DNA from: an uncultured Eubacteriales bacterium
Lineage (GTDB): Bacteria; Bacillota; Clostridia; Oscillospirales; Acutalibacteraceae
DNA length: 64,000 nt
Direction: 5' to 3'
Assembly (NCBI GenBank): GCA_905198155.1
Contig: CAJKBQ010000014.1
Span: forward strand, 1 to 64,000
The translations under genes were made by a program, and so were the position numbers. Position 1 is the stretch's first letter, and every line of letters begins with the position of its first letter. The notes beneath the pieces were generated by a model. The model did not search any database. It saw only the letters and a list, made by a program, of their open reading frames with translations, and was not told where the DNA came from. Positions 17,363 to 26,348 of the stretch are shown here, in pieces.

Positions 17363-18214
17363 TTATTTTTCGATATCGCGGTGCGTGACGGTCACGCGGC
17401 GGCCCTGGCGCAGCAGGTGCTGATACAGCGCCTGCGTCAGCGCGACGGAGCGGTGATGCCCGCCGGAACAGCCGATGGCGATCACCAGCTGGCTTTTGCC
17501 TTCGCTGCAATACATCGGCAGCATATAGTCGATCATGTCGAACAGCCGGTCGCGGAACCCGATGGTTTGTTCCCACTGCATCACGTAGTCGTACACCGGC
17601 TGATCCAGCCCGGTGCGGTCGCGCAGGCCGTCCACATAATACGGATTGGGCAGGCAGCGCACGTCAAACATCAGGTCGGCCTCGGTCGGGACGCCGTGCT
17701 TGTAGCCGAACGACATACAGTGGGTCGTCAGCGCGTCCGACGCGTGCACCAGAAACAGCTTGGCGATGCGCTCTTTGAGCTGCGCGTTGGACAGAAACGT
17801 GGTGTCGATGCAGTAGTCGGCGCGTTCTTTCAGCGGCGCCAGTTTGTGCCGCTCCATCGCGATGGCATCCTCCACCGAGCCGCCCGCCGCGTCGATCAGC
17901 GGATGCTTGCGCCGGGTGAAGCGGTAGCGGCGTAGCAGCACGTCGTCCGACGCGTCTAGAAACAGGATGCGGTGCGTGTGCGGCCCCATGCGGTCGAGCG
18001 ATTGGAGCAGCACGTCGAACTCGTCGCCGCTGCGGATGTCCACGATCACCGCCGCGCGTTCGTACAATTCGCTCGACCGGCTGCACACCCGGTACAGGTC
18101 GCACAGCAGCAGCGGCGGGATATTGTCCACGCAGTAGAACCCGATGTCTTCCAGCGCGTGCGCCGCCTGCGTTTTGCCTGCGCCGGAGATGCCGGTCACA
18201 ATTAGAAATTCCAT
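17363..18214 (-). CDS. rapZ: RNase adapter / nucleotide-binding protein RapZ (YvcJ)
   Basis: A 283-residue P-loop protein of the RapZ/YvcJ family. Walker A is GISGAGKTQ (residues 8-16), Walker B is in the VIVDIRSGDEF region, and the C-terminal domain has the conserved DVRCLPNPYYVDGLR and IAIGCSGGHHRSV, which bind an amino-sugar phosphate in E. coli RapZ. In E. coli it controls GlmZ decay; in Firmicutes the role is less clear but linked to cell-wall precursor supply, in keeping with murB next door. The ATG at 18214 is preferred to an in-frame GTG at 18226. Confidence 0.95.
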   Translation of the reverse strand: MEFLIVTGISGAGKTQAAHALEDIGFYCVDNIPPLLLCDLYRVCSRSSELYERAAVIVDIRSGDEFDVLLQSLDRMGPHTHRILFLDASDDVLLRRYRFTRRKHPLIDAAGGSVEDAIAMERHKLAPLKERADYCIDTTFLSNAQLKERIAKLFLVHASDALTTHCMSFGYKHGVPTEADLMFDVRCLPNPYYVDGLRDRTGLDQPVYDYVMQWEQTIGFRDRLFDMIDYMLPMYCSEGKSQLVIAIGCSGGHHRSVALTQALYQHLLRQGRRVTVTHRDIEK

Positions 18215-18236
18215 GATTTTTGACACTCCCTGCCGC

Positions 18237-19154
18237 TCAGCCGCCCAGCGTGCGGATTTCGCATTCCAGTCGGAAGCCGGTTTCCATTTCGACTACTTTT
18301 TGGACATGGGAGATCAGCGCGCGGACGTTGCCGGCCGTGGCATTGCCCAGGTTGACGATGAATCCGGCGTGCTTTTCACTGACCTGCGCGTCGCCGACGC
18401 GCGCGCCTTTCAGCCCGCACTGCTCAATCAGCGCCCCGGCGAATGCGCCGGCCGGGCGCTTGAACGTGCTGCCTGCGCTGGGCAGGTCGAGCGGCTGTTT
18501 GGCTTTGCGGCGCGCCATGTAATCGTTCATCTGCGCACCGATCTGTTCCGGATCGCCCGGCGTCAGCGCGAATTCTGCCGACAGCACGATCGCATCGTCG
18601 TCCATCAGCGCGCTGTGCCGGTACGCCAGCGCCAGCGCCCCGGCCGGCCGCGTTTCGATCCGGTGGTCGCGCGTCAGCACGGTGCAGCGCACCAGCACAT
18701 CTTTGATCTCGCCGCCGTATGCCCCGGCGTTCATGTACACGGCGCCGCCGACCGAGCCGGGGATGCCGTACGCGAATTCCAGCCCGGACAGCCCGTGGTC
18801 GCGCGCACATACGGCCAGCGCGGACAGCTTTGCCCCCGCGCCTGCGGTGACGGTGCCGCCGGTGACGGCAATCTGCGTGAATTCCGGCGCGGCCGGGTGC
18901 AGAATCACGCCGTTGAACCCGGCGTCGGACGCCAGCACGTTGGATCCGCAGCCCAGCACGACGCACGGCACGCGCGATTCGGCGCACGCGCGGTGCAGCT
19001 CGGCCATCACGTCTGCGGTCGGGACTTCGACCCACAGCGCGGCCGGGCCGCCGATTCGGAACGTGGTGTGCTGCGCCAGCGGTTCCTGCGTGCGTACGGC
19101 GCATCCTTCGGCCTGCGCCAGCGCGGCAATCGAAAGCATTTGATTGGTGTGCAT
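18237..19154 (-). CDS. murB: UDP-N-acetylenolpyruvoylglucosamine reductase
   Basis: A 305-residue MurB, which uses NADPH and FAD to make UDP-MurNAc for peptidoglycan. FAD-binding motifs are VVLGCGSNVLASD and YGIPGSVGGAVYMNAGAYGG. The catalytic Ser is in LPSAGSTFKRP, and the C-terminal Glu lies in the METGFRLECEIR segment. It is of the shorter type IIb class found in Firmicutes. AGGAGGAG precedes the ATG by 5 bases. It lies between glucokinase and rapZ. Confidence 0.96.
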   Translation of the reverse strand: MHTNQMLSIAALAQAEGCAVRTQEPLAQHTTFRIGGPAALWVEVPTADVMAELHRACAESRVPCVVLGCGSNVLASDAGFNGVILHPAAPEFTQIAVTGGTVTAGAGAKLSALAVCARDHGLSGLEFAYGIPGSVGGAVYMNAGAYGGEIKDVLVRCTVLTRDHRIETRPAGALALAYRHSALMDDDAIVLSAEFALTPGDPEQIGAQMNDYMARRKAKQPLDLPSAGSTFKRPAGAFAGALIEQCGLKGARVGDAQVSEKHAGFIVNLGNATAGNVRALISHVQKVVEMETGFRLECEIRTLGG

Positions 19155-19174
19155 GAAACTCCTCCTTAATCAGT

Positions 19175-19208
19175 CGGGATCGCCGCAAAAGCATTCACGG
19201 CGATCCCG
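19175..19208 (-). other. Hairpin in the glucokinase-murB gap
   Basis: CGGGATCGCCG and CGGCGATCCCG form a perfect 11-bp stem with a 12-base loop in the 74-bp gap. There is no T-run on the transcribed strand, so it may be an RNA stability or attenuation element rather than a terminator. Confidence 0.5.
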
Positions 19209-19228
19209 GCGGTTCAGATTGGACGCGT

Positions 19229-20185
19229 TTATTTCATCGACAGCCCCAAAAACGCAGCGCCGATGATCCCGGCGTCGTTGCCCAGCTGCGCGGCGACGAT
19301 TTCCGGCTGTTTGGTGGAGTACCGGCCGTACGTCGTATCTTCCACTTCTTTGCGGATCGGCGCGAGCAGCCGCTCCCCTTCGCGGGAGATGCCGCCGCCG
19401 ATGCACAGCACTTCCGGCTGGAAGATGTTAATCATATTCGCCACGCCGCACGCCACATAGCCGATGTACTGATCGACCACCTGCGTGCCGGCTTCGTCGC
19501 CTTTGCGCATCGCGTCGAACGCGGTGCGGCCGCTGACGCGGTTGATGTCGCTGTCCACCAGCGCCCACATGACGGATTCGGGATGATCCACCATCGCGAT
19601 TTTCGTCTGATAAATCAGCGCGCTGGCCGATGCATACGCTTCCCAGCAGCCGTCGCGGCCGCAGGAGCAGTGCCGCCCGCCGCGCACAATCACCGTGTGG
19701 CCCAGCTCGGTGCCGAAGTGGTTGAAGCCGGAGAACACTTTGCCGTCGATGATGACGCCGCCGCCCACGCCGGTGCCCAGCGTGATGGTAACGGAGTTGC
19801 GCGTGCCCTTGGCCGCGCCGGCGACCGCTTCGCCGTACGCCGCGGCGTTCGCGTCGTTCTCAATGTAAATTTCCTTGCCGGTGAGCCGCTCCATGATCTC
19901 GCCGACCGGCGCGAACTTAAAGCCCAGGTTGTTGGCAAATTCAATCGTTTTGGTGTCCGGGTTAATCGCGCCCGGCGCGCCGATGCCGATCGAAGCGATC
20001 TGATCCATCGTCAGCCCGGCTTTGGCCACGGCTTCCTCCGTCACTTTGACCATGTCGGCGCAAATCTCCTCGCACGGCCGCGGGCAATTGGTTTTCGCGG
20101 ACGCGGTGGCGATAATCTCGTACTGTTCGTTGCACACGCCGACGGCAATGTTGGTGCCGCCCAGGTCAATTCCTACGTAATACAT
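19229..20185 (-). CDS. ROK-family glucokinase
   Basis: A 318-residue ROK sugar kinase. It has the ATP loop GIDLGGTNIAVG, the catalytic ENDANAAAYGEA, the Zn-binding HCSCGRDGCWEAYAS and the ExGH-type motif TELGHTVIV. The closeness to Firmicute glucokinases, with an intact Cys cluster and no helix-turn-helix, points to a kinase and not a ROK repressor. It phosphorylates glucose to glucose 6-phosphate. Lying between hprK and murB, it ties the operon to sugar flux. AGGAGG precedes the start codon. Confidence 0.92.
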   Translation of the reverse strand: MYYVGIDLGGTNIAVGVCNEQYEIIATASAKTNCPRPCEEICADMVKVTEEAVAKAGLTMDQIASIGIGAPGAINPDTKTIEFANNLGFKFAPVGEIMERLTGKEIYIENDANAAAYGEAVAGAAKGTRNSVTITLGTGVGGGVIIDGKVFSGFNHFGTELGHTVIVRGGRHCSCGRDGCWEAYASASALIYQTKIAMVDHPESVMWALVDSDINRVSGRTAFDAMRKGDEAGTQVVDQYIGYVACGVANMINIFQPEVLCIGGGISREGERLLAPIRKEVEDTTYGRYSTKQPEIVAAQLGNDAGIIGAAFLGLSMK

Positions 20186-20255
20186 ACTTTCAAATCCTCC
20201 TGCAAATTCAATGCTTGAAAAGTAAAAATATATGTAATGCCGCGCTTGCGGGCCA

Positions 20256-21239
20256 TTACTCGGTTTTGCGGGTCATCCAGTCTTTGTACACAACCTTCGG
20301 CTCCGGCGGCAGCGACGCGGGATCCATCCCCAGGTTCGTCAGCAGCTCGTGCGTTGCGTTGTAGCCGAGCTTTTTCTGGCGGTTGTTCATGGCTGCGACC
20401 TCGATAATCACCGCTAGGTTGCGCCCGGGCTTCACCGGGATCGTAATCAGCGGGATCTCGACGCCCAGAATATCGCCGAATTCGTTGGCCATACCCATCC
20501 GGTCGTACACTTTGGAGCCGTCCCAGTTTTCGAGGTGGATAATCATGTCCACCTTCTCCGTCTGCTTCACGGCGCCCATACCGAAAATGCGGCGCGCGTT
20601 GATGATCCCGACGCCGCGCAGCTCGATGAAGTGGCGGATATTTTCCGGCGCGGAACCGACGAGCGTTTTGTTGGACGCGCGTTTCAGCTCCACGGCGTCG
20701 TCGGCAATCAGCCGGTGGCCGCGCTTCACCAGCTCGATGGCGGTTTCGCTTTTGCCCACGCCGCTGTCGCCGGTGATCAGAATCCCTTCGCCGTACACCT
20801 CCACCAGCACGCCGTGGCGCGTGATGCGCGGGGCCAGTTCAATGTTCAAAAACGCCACCAGGCTCGACACCGCGCGCGACGTCGCCTCCTGCGTGCGTAG
20901 CAGCGGGATTTTGTACCGCTGGGCGGCGCTCATCAGCTCCGGCAGCGGATCCAGCCCGCGCGTAATCAGCACGGCCGGGGTGTGCCGGGAAAACAGCGCG
21001 TCCAGAATCTCGCTCCGGTCTTTCAGATCCATCTCCATCAGGAACGCCATTTCCGACCGGCCCAGCACCACGATGCGCGTGTGGTCGTAGTAATCAAAAA
21101 ATCCCGCAAGTTCCAGCCCCGGTCGGCTCAGGTCCGACGAAGAGATCTTGACCTCGTCGGCGTTGACCGGCATATACAAGACTTCGTACCCCTCTTCGCG
21201 GATGACCGCGGACAGGGAAACCGTAAATTCAGATGCCAT
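20256..21239 (-). CDS. hprK: HPr kinase/phosphorylase
   Basis: A 327-residue HPrK, which phosphorylates or dephosphorylates Ser46 of HPr and so drives carbon catabolite control. The C-terminal kinase domain has Walker A GDSGVGKSE (about 157-165), IADDAVELK, and the capping signature PVKPGRNLAVIIEVAAMN. The N-terminal domain (VSLSAVIREEG onward) is the standard MurF-like fold. The ATG at 21239 follows GGAGGG by 6 bases; an upstream in-frame start at 21332 lies in the promoter region. It is the first gene of the operon. Confidence 0.95.
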   Translation of the reverse strand: MASEFTVSLSAVIREEGYEVLYMPVNADEVKISSSDLSRPGLELAGFFDYYDHTRIVVLGRSEMAFLMEMDLKDRSEILDALFSRHTPAVLITRGLDPLPELMSAAQRYKIPLLRTQEATSRAVSSLVAFLNIELAPRITRHGVLVEVYGEGILITGDSGVGKSETAIELVKRGHRLIADDAVELKRASNKTLVGSAPENIRHFIELRGVGIINARRIFGMGAVKQTEKVDMIIHLENWDGSKVYDRMGMANEFGDILGVEIPLITIPVKPGRNLAVIIEVAAMNNRQKKLGYNATHELLTNLGMDPASLPPEPKVVYKDWMTRKTE

Positions 21240-21350
21240 GAATTGCCCTCCGTTCCGGCCGGTGTAGGCGGCCGTATAATATGCTATCTCTATTATACAG
21301 TTTTTATCCGGAATATAAAAGGGGCAAATCAAAAAATTTCAAAAAAGTTT

Positions 21351-22433
21351 TCACAATTTGCTGCCGCGCACCGTATGGACGTCAATTTCTGCCTGAAAAG
21401 ATGCGCTGCGCAGGAACGCGCTGCGGTCGGCGGCCGCCTTTGCTGCCCACCGAGGGTCACGGGACGCCTGCGCGGTCAGCCCCATCGGGTCGAGCGCGGC
21501 GCGCATCAGCCGGCCGGCGCATTGTGTGATCCACGCACGCAGCTGCTGCGCGCACCCGTCGGCCAGCTGCGCGGCGAACGCGTCGTCCGTCGGGGGCATT
21601 CCGCCGCTGTATTCGTTCAGCGCGGCGATGCACGTCAGCCGCAGCACAAACCGCGGAGCGCCGTCGGACGATGTCAGCGTCAGCACCCGTTTTTGCACGG
21701 TGATGATGGCAGCGACCTGTGCCTCGCGCACCGCGACGTCAACCAGCGCATACTGCGCCGTACCGGTAATCAGCTGCAGCCCGACCGTTTCGTCGGGCGA
21801 CAGCGTCAGTGCCAGCCTGCCGCCGCGGAACACGGCCGTGCCGGTGATGGCTGCGCCTGTTTTTGTGACCGACAGCACCGGCGCGGCGATGTCGGTGCGG
21901 CCGGATGCGCGCGCCGCCGCGGCCCGATACACCGGCGTGTACAGCGTGCGCCCGGTGTGCAGATCGTCGGCCACCAGGTCGATCAGCGCGCGGTTGTCCA
22001 GCTCCGGCTCGCTGCGGATGGCGTCCAGCGCTGCCGCGGCCGAAGCGTCCGCGACAAACAGCGGCACGCTGCCGCGGCACTCCGGATATTCCGAAAAGAA
22101 ATGCAGGATCCCGTCAATCCCGCTGCGGGCGGCGTCCCGGCCGATGACCAGCGCGCCGTTGTGCGCCAGGTACGGGTGCCGGCCGGTGCGCAGCGCCAGC
22201 GCCTCCATCGCACTGGAGATGGAAGCGCCCGGCTGCGTCAGGAACGCGTTTTTGTCGTCCAGATCCGGCAGAAATCCGTTCAGCGACAGCACCACGCCGT
22301 CGGCGGCTGCATCCACCCCGGCGTTTTCCACGAACATCCGGCCGCCCAGCCGCGCCGGTGCGGGCACGCTGCATCCGCTCAGCGCCACGGTCAGGCCCAG
22401 CAGCAAAAATGCGATGCGCTTTGTTCTCTTCAC
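21351..22433 (-). CDS. Ger(x)C-type spore germination lipoprotein
   Basis: A 360-residue lipoprotein: KRTKR, a hydrophobic stretch, then the lipobox ALSGC with Cys21 as the lipid site. The rest reads as a GerBC/GerAC-type C-subunit of a nutrient germinant receptor (PYLAHNGALVIGRDAA, EYPECRGSVPLFVAD, GTAVFRGGRLALTLSPDET), located on the spore inner membrane. It starts at GTG 22433, 9 bases after GGGAGGG, and overlaps the DUF421 stop by GTGA. Unusually it is divergent from its gerA and gerB partners rather than downstream of them. Confidence 0.85.
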   Translation of the reverse strand: MKRTKRIAFLLLGLTVALSGCSVPAPARLGGRMFVENAGVDAAADGVVLSLNGFLPDLDDKNAFLTQPGASISSAMEALALRTGRHPYLAHNGALVIGRDAARSGIDGILHFFSEYPECRGSVPLFVADASAAAALDAIRSEPELDNRALIDLVADDLHTGRTLYTPVYRAAAARASGRTDIAAPVLSVTKTGAAITGTAVFRGGRLALTLSPDETVGLQLITGTAQYALVDVAVREAQVAAIITVQKRVLTLTSSDGAPRFVLRLTCIAALNEYSGGMPPTDDAFAAQLADGCAQQLRAWITQCAGRLMRAALDPMGLTAQASRDPRWAAKAAADRSAFLRSASFQAEIDVHTVRGSKL

Positions 22434-23125
22434 GACAATTTCCCTCCCTTGCTTTTCACCGCGTTGCGCAGCAGAATCGTGTATTTGCCGGACGCATCGG
22501 ACAGCAGCAGCCGGACGTCGCGCAGCTCGCACTTTTCCTGGTGCAGCACCTGCGCCACCCAATCCTTCGACCGGCCGCACAGAATCGCCGAATGCGGGCA
22601 GAACTGCCCGTCCGACACCACCACCGCCGAAAAATTGGCCGTCGCCGTCACGCCGAGCGTCTGCGCGTCCGGCGGAGAAAACTGCGGCTTTTTCAGCACG
22701 CAGATCTGCCCGTTGGTTTCGGCGGCGGCAAACGCGACTTCGTTCAGGTCGAACACATTTTGCAGCCGCAGCGCCTCGGTCAAATCCTCGATGGTCAGCC
22801 GCACGCGCGCCAGCTGTTTCAAGTCCAGCTGCCCGTTGCGGATCAGCACCACCGGCTTGCCGCACATCAGCTGCCGGAACCCCGTCCATTTCACCATCGC
22901 CGCCGATACGATCAGCTCGCACCCCACCAGCGTCAAAATCGGGACAATCCCGCTGAACAGCGGCGTGCCCGGTTCCTGCATCGGAATCGACGCCAGCTCC
23001 GAAATCAGCAGCGTAATCACAAATTCGTTTGTTTGCAGCTCACCGACCTGCCGTTTGCCCATCAGCCGGATGCATATCACGATCCCGGCGTACAAAATCA
23101 GCGTCCGCAGCAGCGAAATCAACAT
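22430..23125 (-). CDS. DUF421 (YetF-type) membrane protein
   Basis: A 231-residue protein with about three N-terminal membrane helices (LISLLRTLILYAGIVICIRL, then about 35-55 and 60-80) and a cytoplasmic YetF-type domain with the family MGKRQVGELQTNEFVI and QLARVRLTIEDLTEALR motifs. The function of the family is not established; in spore formers relatives are induced during sporulation and can affect germination or spore envelope traits. Its stop overlaps the gerC-type start (GTGA), so the two are co-translated. The DUF4363 protein often seen with DUF421 is in the divergent operon. Confidence 0.88.
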   Translation of the reverse strand: MLISLLRTLILYAGIVICIRLMGKRQVGELQTNEFVITLLISELASIPMQEPGTPLFSGIVPILTLVGCELIVSAAMVKWTGFRQLMCGKPVVLIRNGQLDLKQLARVRLTIEDLTEALRLQNVFDLNEVAFAAAETNGQICVLKKPQFSPPDAQTLGVTATANFSAVVVSDGQFCPHSAILCGRSKDWVAQVLHQEKCELRDVRLLLSDASGKYTILLRNAVKSKGGKLS

Positions 23126-23188
23126 CGCACATCGCTCCCTTTGGTCAGAATTCTTTGCTATTTTGACCGGAGAACGGAAAAGTATGCG

Positions 23189-23217
23189 GTATATTTGCGC
23201 GCCCCGCGGACACGATA
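23189..23217 (+). promoter_or_regulatory. Possible forespore sigma-G/F promoter of the gerA operon
   Basis: GTATA (23189-23193), a 17-bp gap and CACGATA (23211-23217) resemble the forespore sigma-factor pattern, 36 bp before the gerA start. No good sigma-A promoter is seen. Pattern judged by eye. Confidence 0.35.
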
Positions 23218-23252
23218 ACGGAAAGCGTCAGGCAAAAAGGAGATTTTGGAAC

Positions 23253-24806
23253 ATGAAAATCGGGAAATATTGGGCCGGTAAAATGCGCGCATGGCTCGAT
23301 GCCGGCAAAAAACGGACGGTATGCGCGCCGCCGGTGACGCTGAGCAGCCGGCTGGCGCTGAATTTGCAGAAAATTCGCGCGGATTTTGCGGAGTCCAGCG
23401 ATTTGATTATCCGCGAGGTGGACGTCGGCGGGCGCGCGGCGGCGCTGGTGAGCATCGAAGGGATGATCCTGCTCCAATCGTTCGCGCAGGGAATGCTGAA
23501 CCCGGTGCTCCAACACGATTACCGGGACTGCACCGCCGAAGCGCAGTACGCGCAAATGCGCGACGCGGTGATCGCGCTGGCGGAGCAGACGGAAGTGTCG
23601 GACTTCGACGGGCTGTACGGGCTGATTATGTCGGGCTTCTGCGTGATCCTGCTGGACGGTGTGGCGCGCGGCATCGCCGTCGGGATGCAGGGGTTCAGCA
23701 GCCGGTCGGTGGACGAGCCGACCGGCGAAACGATGCAGCGCGGGTCGCGCGAGGGCTTCGTCGAGGTGATCCGGACGAACCTGTCGATGGTGCGGCGGCG
23801 GATGAAGACGCCGAAGCTGCGGTTTGAGATGATGACCGTCGGCCGCGAAAGCCGCACCGACGTCGCGCTGTGCTACCTGGACGGCGCGGTGTCGCCCCGG
23901 ATTCTGGACCGGATTCGGACGCGGCTGCGCACCTGCCCGCTGGACGCCGTGCTGGAAAGCGGATATTTACAGCCGTATCTGGAAGACCAGCCGCTGTCGC
24001 TGTTTTCCAGCGTCGGCACCAGCGAACGGCCGGACACCGTCTGCGGCAAAATCAGCGAGGGGCGTGTGGCCGTGTTCGTGGACGGCACGCCGGACGTGCT
24101 GATCGTGCCGTACCTGTTCGTCGAGCATTTTCAAAGCATGGACGATTATGCCAACCGGCCGTTTTTCGCGACGCTGACGCGGTGGATCAAGTATGCGGCG
24201 TTTGCGGCGGCGGTGCTGCTGCCGGGGGTGTTCGTCGCGATGGGCACATGGCAGCCGTCGCTGTTCCCGACGGCAATGCTGTATCGGCTGGCGGAATCGG
24301 AATCGAAGCAGCCGTTTTCGCTGACGGTGCAGGCGCTGGTGATTCACCTGATTTATGAGCTGATGCGCGAAGCCGGGCTGCGGCTGCCCAAGCCGCTGGG
24401 GCACGCGGTGAGCATCCTGGGCGGGCTGGTGATCGGCGACGCGGCGGTGGAATCCGGGCTGATCGGGTCGCCGATGATCCTGGTGGTGGCGCTGACGGCC
24501 ATCAGCTCGTTTGTGATTCCGAAGCTGTATGAGCCGATTGCGGTGCTGCGGCTGGCGTTCATCGTGATCGGCGGGACAGCGACGCTGTTCGGCGTGATCG
24601 TGTGTTTCTGCGCGCTGCTGAGCAATCTGTGCGCGCTGTGCCCGTACGGCGTGCCATATACGGCGCCGGTGTCGCCGCTGCGGCTGCGCGGCCTGCGGGA
24701 TGTGCTGATTCGCCAAAGCTGGAAGCGGCTGGGCGAAAAAGAAGCGCGGATTCAGCATATGCCGGGCAGCGAAGTGCGCGGGCCGGAAGGGGGAACGGAC
24801 GATTGA
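23253..24806 (+). CDS. GerA-type spore germination protein (A subunit)
   Basis: A 517-residue GerAA/GerBA/GerKA-type protein: a soluble N-terminal half (about 1-305, with DLIIREVDVGGRAAALVSIE and the QGFSSRSVDEPTGETMQRGSREGF signature region) and a membrane domain of about five helices from residue 310 (KYAAFAAAVLLPGVFVAMGT onward). It forms the nutrient germinant receptor channel in the spore inner membrane together with B and C subunits. AAAAGGAG precedes the ATG. The last codons overlap the start of gerB. An upstream in-frame open stretch back to about 20982 is a GC artefact. Confidence 0.92.
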   Translation: MKIGKYWAGKMRAWLDAGKKRTVCAPPVTLSSRLALNLQKIRADFAESSDLIIREVDVGGRAAALVSIEGMILLQSFAQGMLNPVLQHDYRDCTAEAQYAQMRDAVIALAEQTEVSDFDGLYGLIMSGFCVILLDGVARGIAVGMQGFSSRSVDEPTGETMQRGSREGFVEVIRTNLSMVRRRMKTPKLRFEMMTVGRESRTDVALCYLDGAVSPRILDRIRTRLRTCPLDAVLESGYLQPYLEDQPLSLFSSVGTSERPDTVCGKISEGRVAVFVDGTPDVLIVPYLFVEHFQSMDDYANRPFFATLTRWIKYAAFAAAVLLPGVFVAMGTWQPSLFPTAMLYRLAESESKQPFSLTVQALVIHLIYELMREAGLRLPKPLGHAVSILGGLVIGDAAVESGLIGSPMILVVALTAISSFVIPKLYEPIAVLRLAFIVIGGTATLFGVIVCFCALLSNLCALCPYGVPYTAPVSPLRLRGLRDVLIRQSWKRLGEKEARIQHMPGSEVRGPEGGTDD

Positions 24807-25852
24807 AAACGGGGAAGATTCTGCCGCGCCAACTGGCGGTCACGCTGACGGTCGGTGCATTGCCGCCGCTGCTGCTGATGCGTGCGCCGCGCGCGTCGCT
24901 GATGGCGCTCCCGGCGGTGCTGCTGGGCGGCGCGGTACTGCTCCTGCCCGCCGCAGCATGGGCGCGCCATCCGTCGGCGCAAAGCCCGGCGCAGTGGGCG
25001 GCATCGTACCTGCACCGCTGGGTCGGCAAGGCGCTGGCGGTGCTGTACGGTGTGTTTCTGCTGCTGGCCGGGGTGGAGACCACCGCGCGCACGGGTCTGC
25101 TGCTGCGCGAAACGGAACTGCCGAATCCGCTGGTTCCGGGGCTGCTGATATTGCTGTGCGCGGCCGCCGCATACGGCGCGTGGATGGGCATCGAAAGCAC
25201 GGCGCGAATGTGCGGACTGCTGGCCGCCGGGGGTGTGATTTTGCTGATCGTCCTCGGCGCGACGCTGCGCACGGTGTGGACGCCGGAGCTGCTGCAAACC
25301 GCCGCCGTGGACGATGCGTCGGCGATTTCGGCCGGACTGCGGCTGACGGGCACGCTGGGCGTTCCGGTGGCCGCACTGATGGTGCTGTGCCCGTGGAGCG
25401 GCGGAATCCGCGCGCGGCGCACGGCCGGATGGTGGGCGGTGCTGGTCGGCTTGGCGGCGATTTTGGCCGTGCTGTCGGTCGGCGTGCTGGGCGATTGGGC
25501 GGAACTGCGGTCGATGCCGCTGTATGCGGCGGCATTGGTCGCGCCGCACGGCACGCTGCTGCGCCCGGCCGGGGCATTCGGCGCGCTGCTGGTGCTCAGC
25601 GCATACGCCCGGATGACCATGCTGCTGGTCAGCTTTTCCGTATGCATGCAGGCGTTTGACGCGCGGCCTGTGCGCGCAGCCGCACTCCCGGTCGGCGCGG
25701 TAATTTGCGCCGCGGCGGGCATTGCACTGCTGCACCACGCCCCAGCGATCGATGCACTGACGGCGCTGCAGGACGGCTGCGTGCCGGTGCTGACGATCGG
25801 CATCCCGCTGCTGCTCGGCGTCATTCGATGGCAAAAGGAGCGAAAACAATGA
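24803..25852 (+). CDS. GerB-type spore germination protein (B subunit)
   Basis: A 349-residue membrane protein with about ten hydrophobic helices, matching the amino acid/polyamine-transporter-like B subunits of germinant receptors that bind the germinant. It begins at TTG 24803, where TTGA overlaps the gerA stop, after GGAAGGGGG. Sequence divergence from classical GerAB is considerable (few polar residues in helix 1), so the assignment leans on the A-subunit neighbour and hydrophobicity. The stop overlaps the next gene by ATGA. Confidence 0.75.
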   Translation: MKTGKILPRQLAVTLTVGALPPLLLMRAPRASLMALPAVLLGGAVLLLPAAAWARHPSAQSPAQWAASYLHRWVGKALAVLYGVFLLLAGVETTARTGLLLRETELPNPLVPGLLILLCAAAAYGAWMGIESTARMCGLLAAGGVILLIVLGATLRTVWTPELLQTAAVDDASAISAGLRLTGTLGVPVAALMVLCPWSGGIRARRTAGWWAVLVGLAAILAVLSVGVLGDWAELRSMPLYAAALVAPHGTLLRPAGAFGALLVLSAYARMTMLLVSFSVCMQAFDARPVRAAALPVGAVICAAAGIALLHHAPAIDALTALQDGCVPVLTIGIPLLLGVIRWQKERKQ

Positions 25853-26229
25853 AGCGATTGTGGGCAATTCCGGTATTGGCGGCGATTTTGGCGGTGCTGT
25901 GCGTTACCACGTCGCGGTCGGTGCAGCAATTTTGCGGCGACGGCGCATCGCGGCTGGAAACGGCCGTCGCGCAGCTGGACAACGGAGATCCCGACGCGGC
26001 AGCCGAACTGCTGCGGTCGGTGTCGGCCGATTTTGACGCATGGCGGCGCGTTTCCAGCACATTTTTGCGCCATTCGGAAATGGATCCGGTGCAGGAATCG
26101 TTGACCGAAGCCTCGGCGTGCGCCGAAATCGCCGCATGGGACGACTTCCGCACGGCATGCCGCCAGGCGCAGATGCGGCTGGTGCATCTGGCGGACAATG
26201 AGCGGCCGACGTTGGGCAATTTGTGGTGA
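25849..26229 (+). CDS. DUF4363-like small membrane-anchored protein
   Basis: A 126-residue protein with one N-terminal membrane segment (MKRLWAIPVLAAILAVLCV) and a helical exterior domain (ETAVAQLDNGDPDAAAELLR, FLRHSEMDPVQESLTEASAC). The size and layout fit DUF4363, which in Clostridia is encoded beside DUF421 and spore genes. It overlaps gerB by ATGA, so it is probably made with the receptor in the forespore and may be an accessory subunit; that role is inference. Confidence 0.7.
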   Translation: MKRLWAIPVLAAILAVLCVTTSRSVQQFCGDGASRLETAVAQLDNGDPDAAAELLRSVSADFDAWRRVSSTFLRHSEMDPVQESLTEASACAEIAAWDDFRTACRQAQMRLVHLADNERPTLGNLW

Positions 26230-26237
26230 ATTCAGGG

Positions 26238-26266
26238 TTGATTTTTGCGCGGAAATATGGTATGAT
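26238..26266 (+). promoter_or_regulatory. Promoter of the MIF-like gene
   Basis: TTGATT (26238-26243), a 17-bp spacer and TATGAT (26261-26266). Confidence 0.65.
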
Positions 26267-26348
26267 AAAATTGAATCAAATCATCGAACCGAACGCGGGC
26301 GCTCGCACCGCAGGCGTACCCGCGCGGACTTTACAGGAGGAGATTGCG

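Noticed and set aside
20982..23252. A long upstream extension of the gerA frame
   Set aside because: It runs antisense over hprK and gerC. A clear ribosome site and the conserved N-terminus place the gerA start at 23253.
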